From NCBI RefSeq assembly GCF_000429845.1, contig NZ_AUCQ01000014.1:1-64000 (forward strand): a DNA stretch of 64,000 nt, written 5' to 3'. Position numbers and translations under genes: made by a program. Position 1 is the stretch's first letter. Every line of letters begins with the position of its first letter. Below, piece after piece: positions 43,067-52,679 of the stretch. The notes below the pieces were generated by a model. The model had not been told where the DNA came from. It worked only from the letters and a program-made list of their open reading frames with translations, and ran no database searches. Source of the stretch: Comamonas composti DSM 21721. GTDB lineage: Bacteria; Pseudomonadota; Gammaproteobacteria; Burkholderiales; Burkholderiaceae_C.

Positions 43067-43096
43067 AAAGCCGCTACAGTTGCCTGTAGCGGCTTT
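43067..43096 (+). terminator. Rho-independent terminator after rplS
   Basis: The stem AAAGCCGCTACAG/CTGTAGCGGCTTT (13 bp, 4-nt loop) runs into a T tract, 23 bases after the rplS stop. Confidence 0.92.
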
Positions 43097-43125
43097 TTTC
43101 GTTTTTCATCCTCCCCTGCAAAACC

Positions 43126-43821
43126 GTGTCCTCCAGATCTGCTTCTTCCTTGTCGGCATCGATTGACGATCCCCGTAACGCACCCCTGATCGGCGTGGAC
43201 AGCCATTTGCCGGCCATTGCGCCGGCGGCCCAGACGCCCGGTGCCTTGCGTCAGCGCTTTGCGCTGCCGCCGCAATGGACGCCCGAGGTGGTGCGCGAAA
43301 AAAGCTTTGGCAATCGTCCCATGGCCGAGGCTTCGGTTCTGGTGCCCATAGTCCAGCGCGATCAGCCCACGGTGCTGCTCACGCAGCGCACGGCGCATTT
43401 ATCCACACACTCCGGCCAGGTGGCCTTTCCCGGGGGCAAGCGCGACAAGGAGGATGCGTCGGCCGAAGCCACGGCGCTGCGTGAAGCCCGCGAGGAGGTT
43501 GGATTGGCATCGGGTGATGTGGAGGTACTTGGCTGCCTGCCTTTGTATGTCACGGGCTCGGCCTTTGTGATCACGCCGGTGGTAGCCCTGGTCGATCCTG
43601 CGGCGCGATTGGAAGCGAACCCTGACGAGGTCCAGGATCTATTTGAAGTGCCGCTGGCGTTTTTGCTCAATCCCGCACACCACCAGCGCCACGCCATGGT
43701 CTGGAACGGCGCGCTGCGCGAGTGGTTTGCCATGCCTTACGAGGATGGCGAGCGGCAGCGCTACATCTGGGGCGCCACGGCCGGCATGTTGCGCAACCTC
43801 TACCGCTTTCTGGCAGCTTGA
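43126..43821 (+). CDS. Nudix hydrolase, CoA pyrophosphatase (NudL) type
   Basis: The protein is 231 residues from a GTG start at 43126. The CoA-pyrophosphatase motif region is VLLTQRTAHLSTHSGQVAFP, followed by the Nudix box GGKRDKEDASAEATALREAREEVGL (split: GGKRDKED, then EATALREAREEVGL). It likely cleaves CoA or related dinucleotides to 4'-phosphopantetheine and 3',5'-ADP. It is 57 bases upstream of the CobD-like gene. Confidence 0.92.
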   Translation: MSSRSASSLSASIDDPRNAPLIGVDSHLPAIAPAAQTPGALRQRFALPPQWTPEVVREKSFGNRPMAEASVLVPIVQRDQPTVLLTQRTAHLSTHSGQVAFPGGKRDKEDASAEATALREAREEVGLASGDVEVLGCLPLYVTGSAFVITPVVALVDPAARLEANPDEVQDLFEVPLAFLLNPAHHQRHAMVWNGALREWFAMPYEDGERQRYIWGATAGMLRNLYRFLAA

Positions 43822-43878
43822 CAGTACTCATGGTCGGGCTTGAAACAGAATCAATACCACGACCAGTATGATGCGCAG

Positions 43879-44868
43879 ATGAGCTTTTTCGCCATTTTGA
43901 TCGCCTTGTTGATCGAGCAGGCACGTCCCCTGGCTCCAGGCAATCTGGCGCATGCAGGCTATCGCGCCTGGACGGTGTCCGTGCGGCGCAACTTCGATGC
44001 AGGTCAATCCCATCATGGGTGGCTGGCCTGGGTTGTGGCCGTGGTCCTTCCCTGCCTGCTGGTGCTGGGTATCTATCTGGGCTTGCGCTGGAGTGCTGGC
44101 TGGCCTCTGGTGCTGCTCTGGAACGTTGCCGTGCTCTATGCCACGCTGGGCTTTCGCCAGTTCAGTCATCATTTCACGCGCATTCGAGATGCCCTGGATG
44201 CGGGTGACGAATATGCGGCGCGCACGGCATTGGCACAATGGCAGCAGGTGGATGCCAGCGAGGTGCCGCGCAGCGAGGTGGTGCGGCATGTGCTTGAATA
44301 TTCTGTGCTCGCGGCCCACCGTCATGTGTTCGGCGTGCTGTTCTGGTTTTCCATTCTCTCGGCCCTGGGCCTGGGGCCTGTGGGCGCCGTGCTCTACCGC
44401 ATGACCGAATATCTTTCGCGCTCCTGGACGCCTTATGGTGGAGATGAAGGCCAGTCCATAAGCCAGCGTCTGCAGGCCGCTGCACGCCAGGCCTGGACAG
44501 TCATAGACTGGCTGCCCGCACGGCTCACAGCCCTGCTGTTTGCCGTGGTTGGCAGCTTTGAGGAGGCCATAGAGGGCTGGCGCTTTCATGCCCAGCGTTT
44601 TCCCAATGACAACGATGGCGTGATTTTGGCCGCTACCTCGGGCGCCATCAATGTGCGTCTCGGTGGCGAAGCACTCAAGCGCAGCGAGAGTGCTTCGTCG
44701 ATGGGTGAGGATGAGCAGGCGCTTGATTGGCAAGGCAGCGGGGAGGCCACACCAGGGCGTAAGCCCGAGCTTGGGCACCTGCGCAGCGTGGTCGGCCTGG
44801 TCTGGCGCACGGTTGTGGTCTGGATGCTGTTGCTGGCCTTGCTGTCCGTAGCCCGGCTTCTGGGCTGA
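43879..44868 (+). CDS. CobD/CbiB-family membrane protein
   Basis: The protein is 329 residues from MSFFAILIALLIEQARPL. It has four or more helices (VVAVVLPCLLVLGIYLG, WPLVLLWNVAVLYATLGF, FWFSILSALGLGPVGAVLYR and the C-terminal VVVWMLLLALLSVARLLG). RPL near the start and the ARTALAQW region recall CbiB/CobD (adenosylcobinamide-phosphate synthase) and the related AmpE. No other cobalamin gene is near, so a true role in B12 synthesis is doubtful. Confidence 0.82.
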   Translation: MSFFAILIALLIEQARPLAPGNLAHAGYRAWTVSVRRNFDAGQSHHGWLAWVVAVVLPCLLVLGIYLGLRWSAGWPLVLLWNVAVLYATLGFRQFSHHFTRIRDALDAGDEYAARTALAQWQQVDASEVPRSEVVRHVLEYSVLAAHRHVFGVLFWFSILSALGLGPVGAVLYRMTEYLSRSWTPYGGDEGQSISQRLQAAARQAWTVIDWLPARLTALLFAVVGSFEEAIEGWRFHAQRFPNDNDGVILAATSGAINVRLGGEALKRSESASSMGEDEQALDWQGSGEATPGRKPELGHLRSVVGLVWRTVVVWMLLLALLSVARLLG

Positions 44869-44883
44869 GGAAAACTGCGTTGC

Positions 44884-44935
44884 TGCTATGAATCAAGGAG
44901 CTTCTGGCGCTGGCTGAGAAAGCACTGGAGGCGGA
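44884..44935. repeat. Short member of the GCTATGAAT...AGCTTCTGGCGCTGG interspersed repeat
   Basis: GCTATGAATCAAGGAGCTTC is followed by TGGCGCTGG and AGCACTGGAGGC. It begins like the pbpC insertion (CGCTATGAATAACATAGCTG). It lies between the convergent CobD-like and rsgA genes. Confidence 0.5.
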
Positions 44936-44949
44936 TGCCCAAACCAGGG

Positions 44950-45915
44950 TCAATATCTGGGAGACTGGCTGAGCTCATCAAACAGCTCGCCATAGATGCG
45001 ATAGCGGTGTGCGCTGATCGTATGCTGGGCATCAAGCCCTTCAACGGCCACATGGGGCATCACGGCGCAGCCGGGCTCGTGCAGGTGAGTGCAGTTATAA
45101 AACTTGCAGTCCTGGGCATGGGCGCCAATATCAGGCATGCAGCGCGCCAGATCTGCAGGCTGCAAATGTCTGAGGCCGAATTCCTGAAATCCCGGTGAGT
45201 CGATGAGAGCCGTCTGGCGCTCCTCGCCGACCCAGTACCAACTGGTCGTGGTCGTAGTGTGCTTGCCTGAGTTCAGTGCTTGGGAGATCTCGCCCGTGGC
45301 CGCGGCTGCGCCCGGAATCAGCAGGTTGATCAGTGTGCTCTTGCCAGAGCCCGAAGGCCCGAGCACCAGCGTGGCCTTGCCTTTCAAATGTTGCATCAAT
45401 AGGGCTTTGTCGGCTTCTCCATCGCGGGTCAGAGACAAAGGCAGAACCTCGTAGTGGGCTTCTGTGCTCTGGTCCAGGCACATTTCGCGATAGGGCCCAA
45501 GCCTTTGCCAGGCCTGGGCAAAAGCCTGGCTCAGGTCGCTCTTGTTGAGAGCTATCAGAGGCTTGATGTGTGCAGCCTCGGCTGCAATCAGTGCACGCGC
45601 CAGCTGGCTTTCCGAAAATACGGGCTCTGCTGCGATCAGGATCAGCACCTGGTCAATGTTGGCTGCGAACGACTTGGTGCGAACCTCATCCTGGCGGTAG
45701 AACAGGTTACGCCTGGGAAGCAGTTTTTCTATGGAGCCTTCCTCTCCCTGACCGGCCGGGGGGAGCTGCCATTGCACCCGGTCGCCGACCACGGTCTGGT
45801 TTTTCTTGCCGCGCGGATGGCAGATGTGGCGTGATCCATCGGTCGTCTCGATCACGCTGTGGCGGCCGTGGCTGGAGACGACCAGGCCCTCTCGCAAGGT
45901 CCGGGGTTCAGCCAT
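44950..45915 (-). CDS. rsgA: Ribosome small-subunit-dependent GTPase A
   Basis: The 321-residue GTPase is circularly permuted. An OB fold comes first (GLVVSSHGRHSVIETTDGSR), then G4 NKSD, G1 GPSGSGKST, G3 DSPGFQEFG and a C-terminal zinc knuckle with CKFYNCTHLHEPGC. It checks late 30S maturation and releases RbfA. The G1 loop reads GSGKST where GVGKSS is usual. It is the last gene of an M48-phhB-rsgA unit. Confidence 0.96.
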   Translation of the reverse strand: MAEPRTLREGLVVSSHGRHSVIETTDGSRHICHPRGKKNQTVVGDRVQWQLPPAGQGEEGSIEKLLPRRNLFYRQDEVRTKSFAANIDQVLILIAAEPVFSESQLARALIAAEAAHIKPLIALNKSDLSQAFAQAWQRLGPYREMCLDQSTEAHYEVLPLSLTRDGEADKALLMQHLKGKATLVLGPSGSGKSTLINLLIPGAAAATGEISQALNSGKHTTTTTSWYWVGEERQTALIDSPGFQEFGLRHLQPADLARCMPDIGAHAQDCKFYNCTHLHEPGCAVMPHVAVEGLDAQHTISAHRYRIYGELFDELSQSPRY

Positions 45916-45930
45916 GCGGCACCTCGGACT

Positions 45931-46269
45931 TCATGCGCTCTCCAGCAGCGCATCGATGCGGCGTGCGCAGTCTATGTCGGTGGCCGAGACGCCGCCCACG
46001 TCGTGGGTGTTGAGGCGCACGCTGCAGCGCCCGTAGCTCACATCGAGGTCGGGGTGATGATCCTGCTGATGAGCTATCAGGGCCAGGGCATTCACAAAGG
46101 CCATGGTTTCGTAGAAGTTGGCAAAAGCAAAGCTCTTGCTGATGGCCTTCTGATCAGCCTCGAGCTGCCATTCGGACAAGGTGGCGACGGCTGTCTGGAG
46201 TTCAGCGCTGCTCAGTGCCTTGCGCTGCTGCAGGCTCCAGTCCTGCTGCTGCAAACGTGGTTTATTCAT
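45931..46269 (-). CDS. phhB: Pterin-4a-carbinolamine dehydratase
   Basis: The protein is 112 residues; it recycles the 4a-hydroxypterin made by aromatic amino-acid hydroxylases. The family core is FANFYETMAFVNALALIAHQ followed by DHHPDLDVSYGRCSVRLNTHD. The ATG overlaps the stop of the upstream protease gene (ATGA). No phenylalanine hydroxylase gene is in the window. Confidence 0.94.
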   Translation of the reverse strand: MNKPRLQQQDWSLQQRKALSSAELQTAVATLSEWQLEADQKAISKSFAFANFYETMAFVNALALIAHQQDHHPDLDVSYGRCSVRLNTHDVGGVSATDIDCARRIDALLESA

Positions 46270-47603
46270 GTCGATGTTGTTGACGGTGCAGGCATGCGTG
46301 CCAGTCTGTCTAGAGCAGGAGGATGCGAGTAGTAAAAGCTCACATACCAGGGGTCTGGTGTCAGGGTGGAGGCATTGTCCTCATAGAGCTTGAGCAGGGC
46401 CGAGGCCAGATGAGCGCCATCGGCTTGTTGCATGGCATAGGCATCGGCCTCGAATTCATCGCGGCGCGACAATGCGGAAAACAGAGGGGTGACAAAAAAG
46501 CTCAGCACAGGCGTGGCCAGCAGGAACAGCAGCAGGGCCAGGGCTTCATTGCCAAGGCCTATGCCGGCTCCGGTCTGGCCCAGGGCCAAATCCAGGCTGG
46601 GGCGTACACCCAAGCCCGAGTAAAACCACAATTGTTGTGACAACCAGCCCAGCAGTGCAAAGCCCGCAAGGCTGGCTGCGAACATGAGCAGCATGCGCTT
46701 GAGTATGTGCCGGTGCTTGAAGTGACCCAGCTCATGGGCCAGTACGGCCTCGACCTCGTCGCAGCCCAACTGCTTGAGCAGCGTGTCAAAGAAGACCACG
46801 CGCTTCGAATGGCCAAAGCCCGTGAAATAAGCATTGGCATGAGCCGAGCGACGGCTGCCGTCCATGACGAACAGGCCCTTGGCTTCAAAGCCGCAGCGTT
46901 GCATGAGCGTGCTGACGCGTGCCTTGAGCGCCTCGTCGGCCAGAGGCTCGAACTTGTTGAAAAGCGGTGCGATAAAGCTCGGGAAAACCCACATCAGCAA
47001 CAGATTGAAGCCTGTCCACACAGCCCAGGCCCAGAGCCACCACAACGGCCCGGCCGATGCCATGAGCCACAGAATCAGGGCTGCTATCGGCAAGCCTATG
47101 ACTGCGCCGACCAGAGCGGACTTGAGGGCATCCGTGAGCCACAGGCGCAGCGTCATCTGGTTGAAGCCAAAGCGTTGCTCAAGCACAAAGGTCTGGTAGA
47201 GAGACAGTGGCAACTCCACCAGCGATGAGATGGCAGCAAATGTGGCCAGCAAGGCCAATTGCTGAGCCAGACCCGTGCCCATGAGGTCCAGCAGACCCTG
47301 GTTGAGTGCATCCAGCCCGCCCAGCAAGGTCCAGGCCAGGACCACCACGGCGCTTAATGTCATGTCCAGCAGTGAGACGCGGCCCTTGGCCAGCGTGTAA
47401 TCGGCGGCCTTTTGATGCGCAGCCAGTTTGACGCGCCGGGCAAAGGCATCAGGCACCTGATGGCGATGTCGTGCCACATGGCGTATCTGGCGAGAAGCCA
47501 GCCAGGCGCGCAGCAGCCATTGAGCCAGCACGGCCAGCGCAAACAACAGGGACAACTGCAAGGCTGTGGCCTGGGGGGAGGGAAATTCGGAGGTCAGGTC
47601 CAT
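46266..47603 (-). CDS. M48-family (Ste24-like) membrane metallopeptidase
   Basis: The protein is 445 residues from ATG 47603, with about seven helices. The zinc site is His290-Glu-Leu-Gly-His294 in VLAHELGHFKHRH with the third ligand in RRDEFEADAYAMQ. The N-terminal half has the CAAX-protease region (LPLSLYQTFVLEQRFGFNQMT). It is an inner-membrane quality-control protease by family. It diverges from orn by 30 bases and is coupled to phhB. A longer frame upstream is only antisense to orn. Confidence 0.94.
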   Translation of the reverse strand: MDLTSEFPSPQATALQLSLLFALAVLAQWLLRAWLASRQIRHVARHRHQVPDAFARRVKLAAHQKAADYTLAKGRVSLLDMTLSAVVVLAWTLLGGLDALNQGLLDLMGTGLAQQLALLATFAAISSLVELPLSLYQTFVLEQRFGFNQMTLRLWLTDALKSALVGAVIGLPIAALILWLMASAGPLWWLWAWAVWTGFNLLLMWVFPSFIAPLFNKFEPLADEALKARVSTLMQRCGFEAKGLFVMDGSRRSAHANAYFTGFGHSKRVVFFDTLLKQLGCDEVEAVLAHELGHFKHRHILKRMLLMFAASLAGFALLGWLSQQLWFYSGLGVRPSLDLALGQTGAGIGLGNEALALLLFLLATPVLSFFVTPLFSALSRRDEFEADAYAMQQADGAHLASALLKLYEDNASTLTPDPWYVSFYYSHPPALDRLARMPAPSTTST

Positions 47604-47633
47604 CGCCTGGCAGTGTAGGCGACAATTTGTTCC

Positions 47634-48227
47634 ATGTCTGAAGCCCTTAGCCCCTGTAACAACATCTCTGCGGTCGCGTTGGCCAAATCCGATCTCAATC
47701 TCGTCTGGCTGGACTGCGAAATGACGGGCCTGCAGCCCGATAGAGAACGCATCATAGAAATCGCGGTGGTGGTCACCAGTCCTGACCTGTCCATGCGCGT
47801 GGAAGGGCCGGTGTTTGCCATACACCAAAGCGATCAGTTGCTCGACTCCATGGATGCCTGGAACAAGGGCACGCATGGCAAGAGCGGCTTGATACAGCGT
47901 GTCAAGGAGTCCCGGACTTCGGAGGCCGAGGCCGAGAGCGCCCTCATCGAGTTTCTGCGCAATTACGTGTCCAAGGGCAAGGCGCCTCTGTGTGGCAACA
48001 GCATCGGTCAGGACAGGCGCTTTCTGGAGCGCTACATGCCCAGGCTCAACAATTTCTTCCACTATCGCAACATCGATGTGAGCACGCTCAAGGAGCTGGC
48101 CAGACGCTGGAAACCGCAAGCTCATGACTCCTTTAAAAAGGCCCAGCGCCACACGGCCTTGGCCGATGTGCATGAGTCCATCGAAGAGCTTGTGCATTAC
48201 CGGGCGCAATTGCTCAATCTTGCATAG
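47634..48227 (+). CDS. orn: Oligoribonuclease
   Basis: The 197-residue DEDDh exonuclease degrades 2-5-mer RNAs and pGpG from c-di-GMP turnover, which links it to the EAL regulator in this window. Motifs: [23 protein letters not shown] (Exo I), [19 protein letters not shown] (Exo II), and the Exo III helix with [14 protein letters not shown]. The first 20 residues are longer than in Escherichia coli; a later start is possible. Confidence 0.96.
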   Translation: MSEALSPCNNISAVALAKSDLNLVWLDCEMTGLQPDRERIIEIAVVVTSPDLSMRVEGPVFAIHQSDQLLDSMDAWNKGTHGKSGLIQRVKESRTSEAEAESALIEFLRNYVSKGKAPLCGNSIGQDRRFLERYMPRLNNFFHYRNIDVSTLKELARRWKPQAHDSFKKAQRHTALADVHESIEELVHYRAQLLNLA

Positions 48228-48491
48228 CCATATAACTTGCGGGAAAACCCGGGGCGTGCGAGAATGGCGGACTTGCCTTTATTGCCGCATTGCATGAAGG
48301 CAGCATGCACATCTCCATCACACAAGGGCAGAGCTTGTGCCGCCAGCACCCATCGTGCTTTGCGGTCAGCCAAAAATGCCCATCCGCCCTTTTGCGAAGG
48401 GACGGTCAAGTCTGACGGTGGATGTTGAGCCAACCGTCAAGAAAAGCGTGGCAGAGCGCTGACTGCGCGCGCTTTTTGAACAAAGTCATAC

Positions 48492-50369
48492 ATGAACGAC
48501 ATCTCTCTAGAGCAGGGCACGATTGCCGCTGCCGACTCTTCTTTGCCCGTATCCGAGCAGGAACAACAAAACACGCCCAATGCCTTCGCCGAACTTGGCC
48601 TCGCCAATGAGCTGGTGCGAGCCGTCAATGACCTCGGCTATACCGCGCCAACGGCTGTCCAAGCCCAAGCCATTCCTCTGGCCATGAACAGCGGCGGTGA
48701 GCAGCCCTTTATCGATCTCATGGTCTCCAGCCAGACCGGTTCGGGCAAGACCGCGGCCTTTTTGCTGCCAGTGCTGAACACGCTGGTTGAGCAAAAGGCT
48801 GCAGAAGATGCCAAGGCCCAGACCGAATATGAGCGCCAGTGCGCCGAAGCGGCAGACAATGGCCAGCCACTTCCCAAGCGCGGCAAGCGCAAGGATCCGA
48901 CGAATCCGCGCAACTTCAAGGCCGCCGTTCCCGGCGCCCTGATTCTGTGCCCCACGCGCGAGCTGGCCCAACAGGTGGCGCACGATGCCATCGAACTGGT
49001 CAAGCACTGCCGCGGCATACGTATTGCCAATGTGGTGGGCGGTATGCCCTATCAGCTGCAAATTGCCAAGCTGCAAAACGCCAACCTGGTCGTGGCCACG
49101 CCCGGCCGTCTGCTGGACCTGCAGCGTTCGCTGCAGATTAAGCTCGATCAGGTGCAGTTTCTGGTTGTGGACGAAGCTGACCGCATGCTGGATCTGGGCT
49201 TTTCCGACGACCTGGCCGAGATCAACCAACTCACGGCCCAGCGCAAGCAGACCATGATGTTCAGCGCCACCTTCGCGTCGCGCATCCAGCAACTGGCCAT
49301 GCGCGTCATGCACGATGGCGGTGCCAGCGTGAAAAAGGTCACGATCGACACGCCTCAGGAGCGTCATGCCAACATCAAGCAGGTCTTGTTCTGGGCTGAT
49401 AACGCTCAGCACAAGCGCAAGATGCTGGATCACTGGTTGCGCGATGCATCGATCAATCAGGCCATCGTCTTTGCCTCCACCCAAGTAGAGTGCGACGGCC
49501 TGGCCAACGATCTGCAGCAGGAAGGCTTTTCGGCCGTGGCCTTGCATGGCGCCCTAAGCCAGGGGCTGCGCAACCGTCGCCTCATGGCGCTGCGCAATGG
49601 CCAGGTTCAGGTGCTGGTGGCGACTGATGTGGCGGCCCGTGGCATTGATGTGCCCTCCATCACTCACGTATTCAACTACGGCTTGCCCATGAAGGCCGAG
49701 GACTACACCCACCGCATTGGCCGCACGGGTCGTGCTGGCCGTGAAGGCGTGGCCGTGACTTTTGCAGAGTTTCGTGATCGCCGTCGTGTGTTTGACATCG
49801 AAGGCTATAGCCGTCAGCAGTTCAAGGCCGAAGTCATACCAGGTCTGGAGCCCGTGCAGCGCTCTCCCAGCAGCAACGAAGGCCGCGGCGGCCGTCGCGG
49901 AGGCTTTGAAGGCCGTGGTGGTGAGCGTCGCGGTGGCGGCGGTGGTGGTCGTGGCTTTGGTGGGGATCGCGAGCGCAGTTTCGGAGGTGATCGTGAGCGT
50001 GGTTTTGGCCCGCGTCGTGATTCCGAGGGCTATGGCCGCAAGTCTGGCTTTGGCAGCTTCGGAGGCCAGCGTGAAGGCGCTGCTCCGCGTGAAGCCGCTC
50101 CGCGTGATTTCGGTCACGGCCGTGGCGGTGAGGGGCAAGGCTTTGGCGGTCGCGGCGGTGCTGCCCCGCGCTCCGGCGAACGCCGTGAAGGCGGTTTCCG
50201 CGCAGGCGAATCGCGCAGCTTTGGCGGTGAATCGCGAGGTGGCTTTGGCGGTGGCGAGTCCCGTGGCTTTGGTGGTGGTGAACGTCGCCCGGCTTTTGGC
50301 AAGAGTGCTCCCAAGCCCTACCAACCCCATGGTGACCGCAAGCGCACGGCGCCTCGCGGCGAGCGTTGA
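48492..50369 (+). CDS. DEAD-box RNA helicase with long RG/FGG-rich tail (RhlE-like)
   Basis: The protein is 625 residues. All helicase motifs are present: the Q motif (TAVQAQAIP), SSQTGSGKT, PTRELAQQ, TPGRLLDL, VDEADRML, FSATF, ARGIDVPS and HRIGRTGRAGREG. An insert of about 45 residues (VEQKAAEDAKAQTEYERQCA region) separates motifs I and Ia. Residues from about 455 to the end are an Arg/Gly/Phe-rich disordered RNA-binding tail with GFGGDRER and FGGGESRG repeats. It likely acts in RNA remodelling and cold adaptation. The 264-bp upstream gap has no gene and would be a long 5' leader. Confidence 0.95.
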   Translation: MNDISLEQGTIAAADSSLPVSEQEQQNTPNAFAELGLANELVRAVNDLGYTAPTAVQAQAIPLAMNSGGEQPFIDLMVSSQTGSGKTAAFLLPVLNTLVEQKAAEDAKAQTEYERQCAEAADNGQPLPKRGKRKDPTNPRNFKAAVPGALILCPTRELAQQVAHDAIELVKHCRGIRIANVVGGMPYQLQIAKLQNANLVVATPGRLLDLQRSLQIKLDQVQFLVVDEADRMLDLGFSDDLAEINQLTAQRKQTMMFSATFASRIQQLAMRVMHDGGASVKKVTIDTPQERHANIKQVLFWADNAQHKRKMLDHWLRDASINQAIVFASTQVECDGLANDLQQEGFSAVALHGALSQGLRNRRLMALRNGQVQVLVATDVAARGIDVPSITHVFNYGLPMKAEDYTHRIGRTGRAGREGVAVTFAEFRDRRRVFDIEGYSRQQFKAEVIPGLEPVQRSPSSNEGRGGRRGGFEGRGGERRGGGGGGRGFGGDRERSFGGDRERGFGPRRDSEGYGRKSGFGSFGGQREGAAPREAAPRDFGHGRGGEGQGFGGRGGAAPRSGERREGGFRAGESRSFGGESRGGFGGGESRGFGGGERRPAFGKSAPKPYQPHGDRKRTAPRGER

Positions 50370-50529
50370 TCGGTTTCACCTCCCATCAATCGCTTGTTTG
50401 AAGGCAACGCACGGACGGAACGGTGCCGGCGCAATCGCACTGACGACTGCGCGTGGCACTTTGCATTCGACCAGCGAACGCTGGCATCCTGAGCTGGGGG
50501 CTTGCTCAGAAAGCTTCCATTTCACGACG

Positions 50530-51894
50530 CTAACCGTCAGCTGTCCGGCATAGCGCCTGCCAGCGGCGATAGTAGTCTGCAAGTCCCTGGACCTGCATGG
50601 GCTGGATGGGAATTCCTGGCGGTACTGCCGGGCGATGACCCAGAGCTTCATAGGCAATGAGAGCCGCACCTGTGGCCGTACCCTCGCGTGCCGAACTGAG
50701 CCGTACCTGTTGATGCGGCCTCAGCGCCGCGAGCAGGCCTGCGTAGGCGGTGTTGTTTGACAGGCCACCATCAATGAGCACCGTATTGTCAGAGTGAAGC
50801 AGGTCCAGCAGCGTGCTGCTCATACAGGCGAGATAGAGCGCGGCCACGGCAGCCCGGTCCTCATCCGAGATGGGGGCCCGGCCTGCAAATCGTCCTTTGT
50901 GGGCAGAAAAAGGTCCCCCGGGTGCAAATGCGGGTAGCGCAAAGCAGGGCAGGGCGATGCAGTCCTCAATCTGCTGAATGCTGACTTCCAAATGCTTGCC
51001 ACCCGTTAGAAGGCTGTACTCACGACCACCCATGAAGCGTGCCGTCGACATGATACGGCCTTGTATGTCGATGTTCGAAAGAATGTCACTGCGATTCTCA
51101 AAAGGGACCGGTGAGTGCGAGGGATTGAAGGCGACGATCCAGGTGCCTGTGGACACCACGGTGCAGTCGAAAGGCTGCGTGATTCGCTGGCCGAGGTAGA
51201 GCGAGGCATTGCTGTCGTGCACTCCGTTGTGCAGACGCAGGGTCTGACCATCAATCACATGCTTGCCGACAACGGCGCCTGCTGCGGCCAACGGTGGCAT
51301 CTTGTGCTGCCAGCCGCGCGACTGCGTCAGCGTGCTGAAGCGCTTTGCATAGGGCGCCCATAGATGTGTATGGCAACCCAGGGAGCTGATCTCCGACAGA
51401 GCGGGGGCGCCGAGTTTCCACCCCCAGAATTGCGGGTAAGGCACGATGGCGCGTGTGGCTGTCAGCGCTTGCGGCTGGGTTTCGCTGATCCAGAAGATCT
51501 GCTTTCCGCAGTTGATGCTGGCTTCAAGCATGGGCGAAAGCGTCTCTTCGAAAGGAGGGACTATGGCCGAAAAGGCTTGCCCTATGGCCTCTGGCGGTGA
51601 GGACTCGTAGTCGAGAATCGGCCAGGCGAGATCGTCATCGCCCAGCAGCGCAACCGTGCACCCGTGCGTGCTGATCATGATGCCGTCTGCGGGGGCAACT
51701 GCCTGGCTGCGACGCAGCGCTGCCTGCATCCATTCCCATAAAGCATCGCTGTCCAGCACGCGGTATGGGCCCTGCTCGCGCCAGACTGGATGGCAGCGCT
51801 CCTGATAGAGAATGGAAAGGTCGGGCGCGAAGACGAACATCTTCGCGTTTGTCTTGCCGAAGTCGAAGACTATAAGTGGCTGTATGGTACTCAT
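50530..51894 (-). CDS. FGGY-family carbohydrate kinase (rhamnulokinase/RhaK-like)
   Basis: The protein is 454 residues. It opens IVFDFGKTNAKMFVF, the GKTNAK variant of the FGGY phosphate loop found in RhaK-like kinases, and has IMISTHGCTVALL, VPYPQFWGWKLG and LHNGVHDSNASLY. CTVVSTGTWIVAFN and VLIDGGLSNNTAYAGLLAAL bind ATP. It is the last gene of the operon and overlaps the DeoR gene by 4 bases. It likely phosphorylates a ketose before aldol cleavage. It is distinct from the second FGGY kinase upstream. Confidence 0.9.
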   Translation of the reverse strand: MSTIQPLIVFDFGKTNAKMFVFAPDLSILYQERCHPVWREQGPYRVLDSDALWEWMQAALRRSQAVAPADGIMISTHGCTVALLGDDDLAWPILDYESSPPEAIGQAFSAIVPPFEETLSPMLEASINCGKQIFWISETQPQALTATRAIVPYPQFWGWKLGAPALSEISSLGCHTHLWAPYAKRFSTLTQSRGWQHKMPPLAAAGAVVGKHVIDGQTLRLHNGVHDSNASLYLGQRITQPFDCTVVSTGTWIVAFNPSHSPVPFENRSDILSNIDIQGRIMSTARFMGGREYSLLTGGKHLEVSIQQIEDCIALPCFALPAFAPGGPFSAHKGRFAGRAPISDEDRAAVAALYLACMSSTLLDLLHSDNTVLIDGGLSNNTAYAGLLAALRPHQQVRLSSAREGTATGAALIAYEALGHRPAVPPGIPIQPMQVQGLADYYRRWQALCRTADG

Positions 51895-52679
51895 GGCGTG
51901 AAGGACGTCATGACCGAAGTGGTCACCACCGAGACGCCCTCGTTCTCCATCATGCGTACATCGGATTCCGAAATCCTGTCGTCGGTGATCAACGTGGCGA
52001 TGCGCGACAGTGGCACGGCAATATGGCGAGCCCGAATGGAGAATTTTCGACTGTCGGCGAGAAGCACCAGCTCATCCGACATCTTGATCAGTCTTTGTAT
52101 GCTCTGTATCAGCATGGGGTGAGACTCCATTGCCCCATCCGGTCCTATGCCCTGGGTGCCAATGAAGCAGCGCGATGCATAAAACGGTAGAGCATCGGGC
52201 AGCTGCGAGTAAAGAATGCCAGATTCGCGGTGCAGTTCACCTCCGGCCACAACCAACTGGCACAGCCCTTTCTCGCTCAGTACGGTGGATACCGGCATCG
52301 AGTTGGTATAGATCTTGAGGCTGCGTGTTGTGAGCCGCTGCGCAAGCAAATGGCAGGTGCTGCCTCCGCTGATGATCACACTGTCGCCGTCGCGGCAAAG
52401 CTTTTCGGCTTCGGCGGCGATGGCTTTTTTTTCATCCACAGCGGTCGCGAGCCGCTCGTCGAAGGGGCGCGCTGACAGCCGGTTTCTGGACGATAGACCG
52501 TCGATGGAGGCGATGCCGCCAAATACCTTGCGCACCGCTCCTGCGGCATGCAGCTTAAGAATGTCGCGACGTATGGTCGCGGCAGATGCATCCACCACGG
52601 CCATCAAATCCTTGACTGTGCTGAACGGATGCTTCTTCAAGGCCTCTACGATGTGGTGCTGGCGTTCGGTTTCATTCAT
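51891..52679 (-). CDS. DeoR/GlpR-family transcriptional regulator
   Basis: The 262-residue regulator has the DeoR HTH (STVKDLMAVVDASAATIRRD then GAVRKVFGG) and the sugar-phosphate-sensing DeoRC domain with DGDSVIISGGSTCHLLAQRL and CFIGTQGIGPDGAM. It overlaps the aldolase gene by 4 bases and the kinase gene by 4 bases. It should repress the operon, with a phosphorylated intermediate as inducer. TGATTTTA sites upstream of the first gene are candidate operators. Confidence 0.94.
   Translation of the reverse strand: MNETERQHHIVEALKKHPFSTVKDLMAVVDASAATIRRDILKLHAAGAVRKVFGGIASIDGLSSRNRLSARPFDERLATAVDEKKAIAAEAEKLCRDGDSVIISGGSTCHLLAQRLTTRSLKIYTNSMPVSTVLSEKGLCQLVVAGGELHRESGILYSQLPDALPFYASRCFIGTQGIGPDGAMESHPMLIQSIQRLIKMSDELVLLADSRKFSIRARHIAVPLSRIATLITDDRISESDVRMMENEGVSVVTTSVMTSFTP

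Noticed and set aside
47604-48209. Upstream extension of the M48 protease frame
   Set aside because: The added 200 residues are antisense to orn; the family starts at the ATG at 47603.
49860-50340. Short GGTGG/CGTGG-type DNA repeats considered as a minisatellite
   Set aside because: They encode the RG/FGG tail of the helicase; codons vary and the frame is kept.
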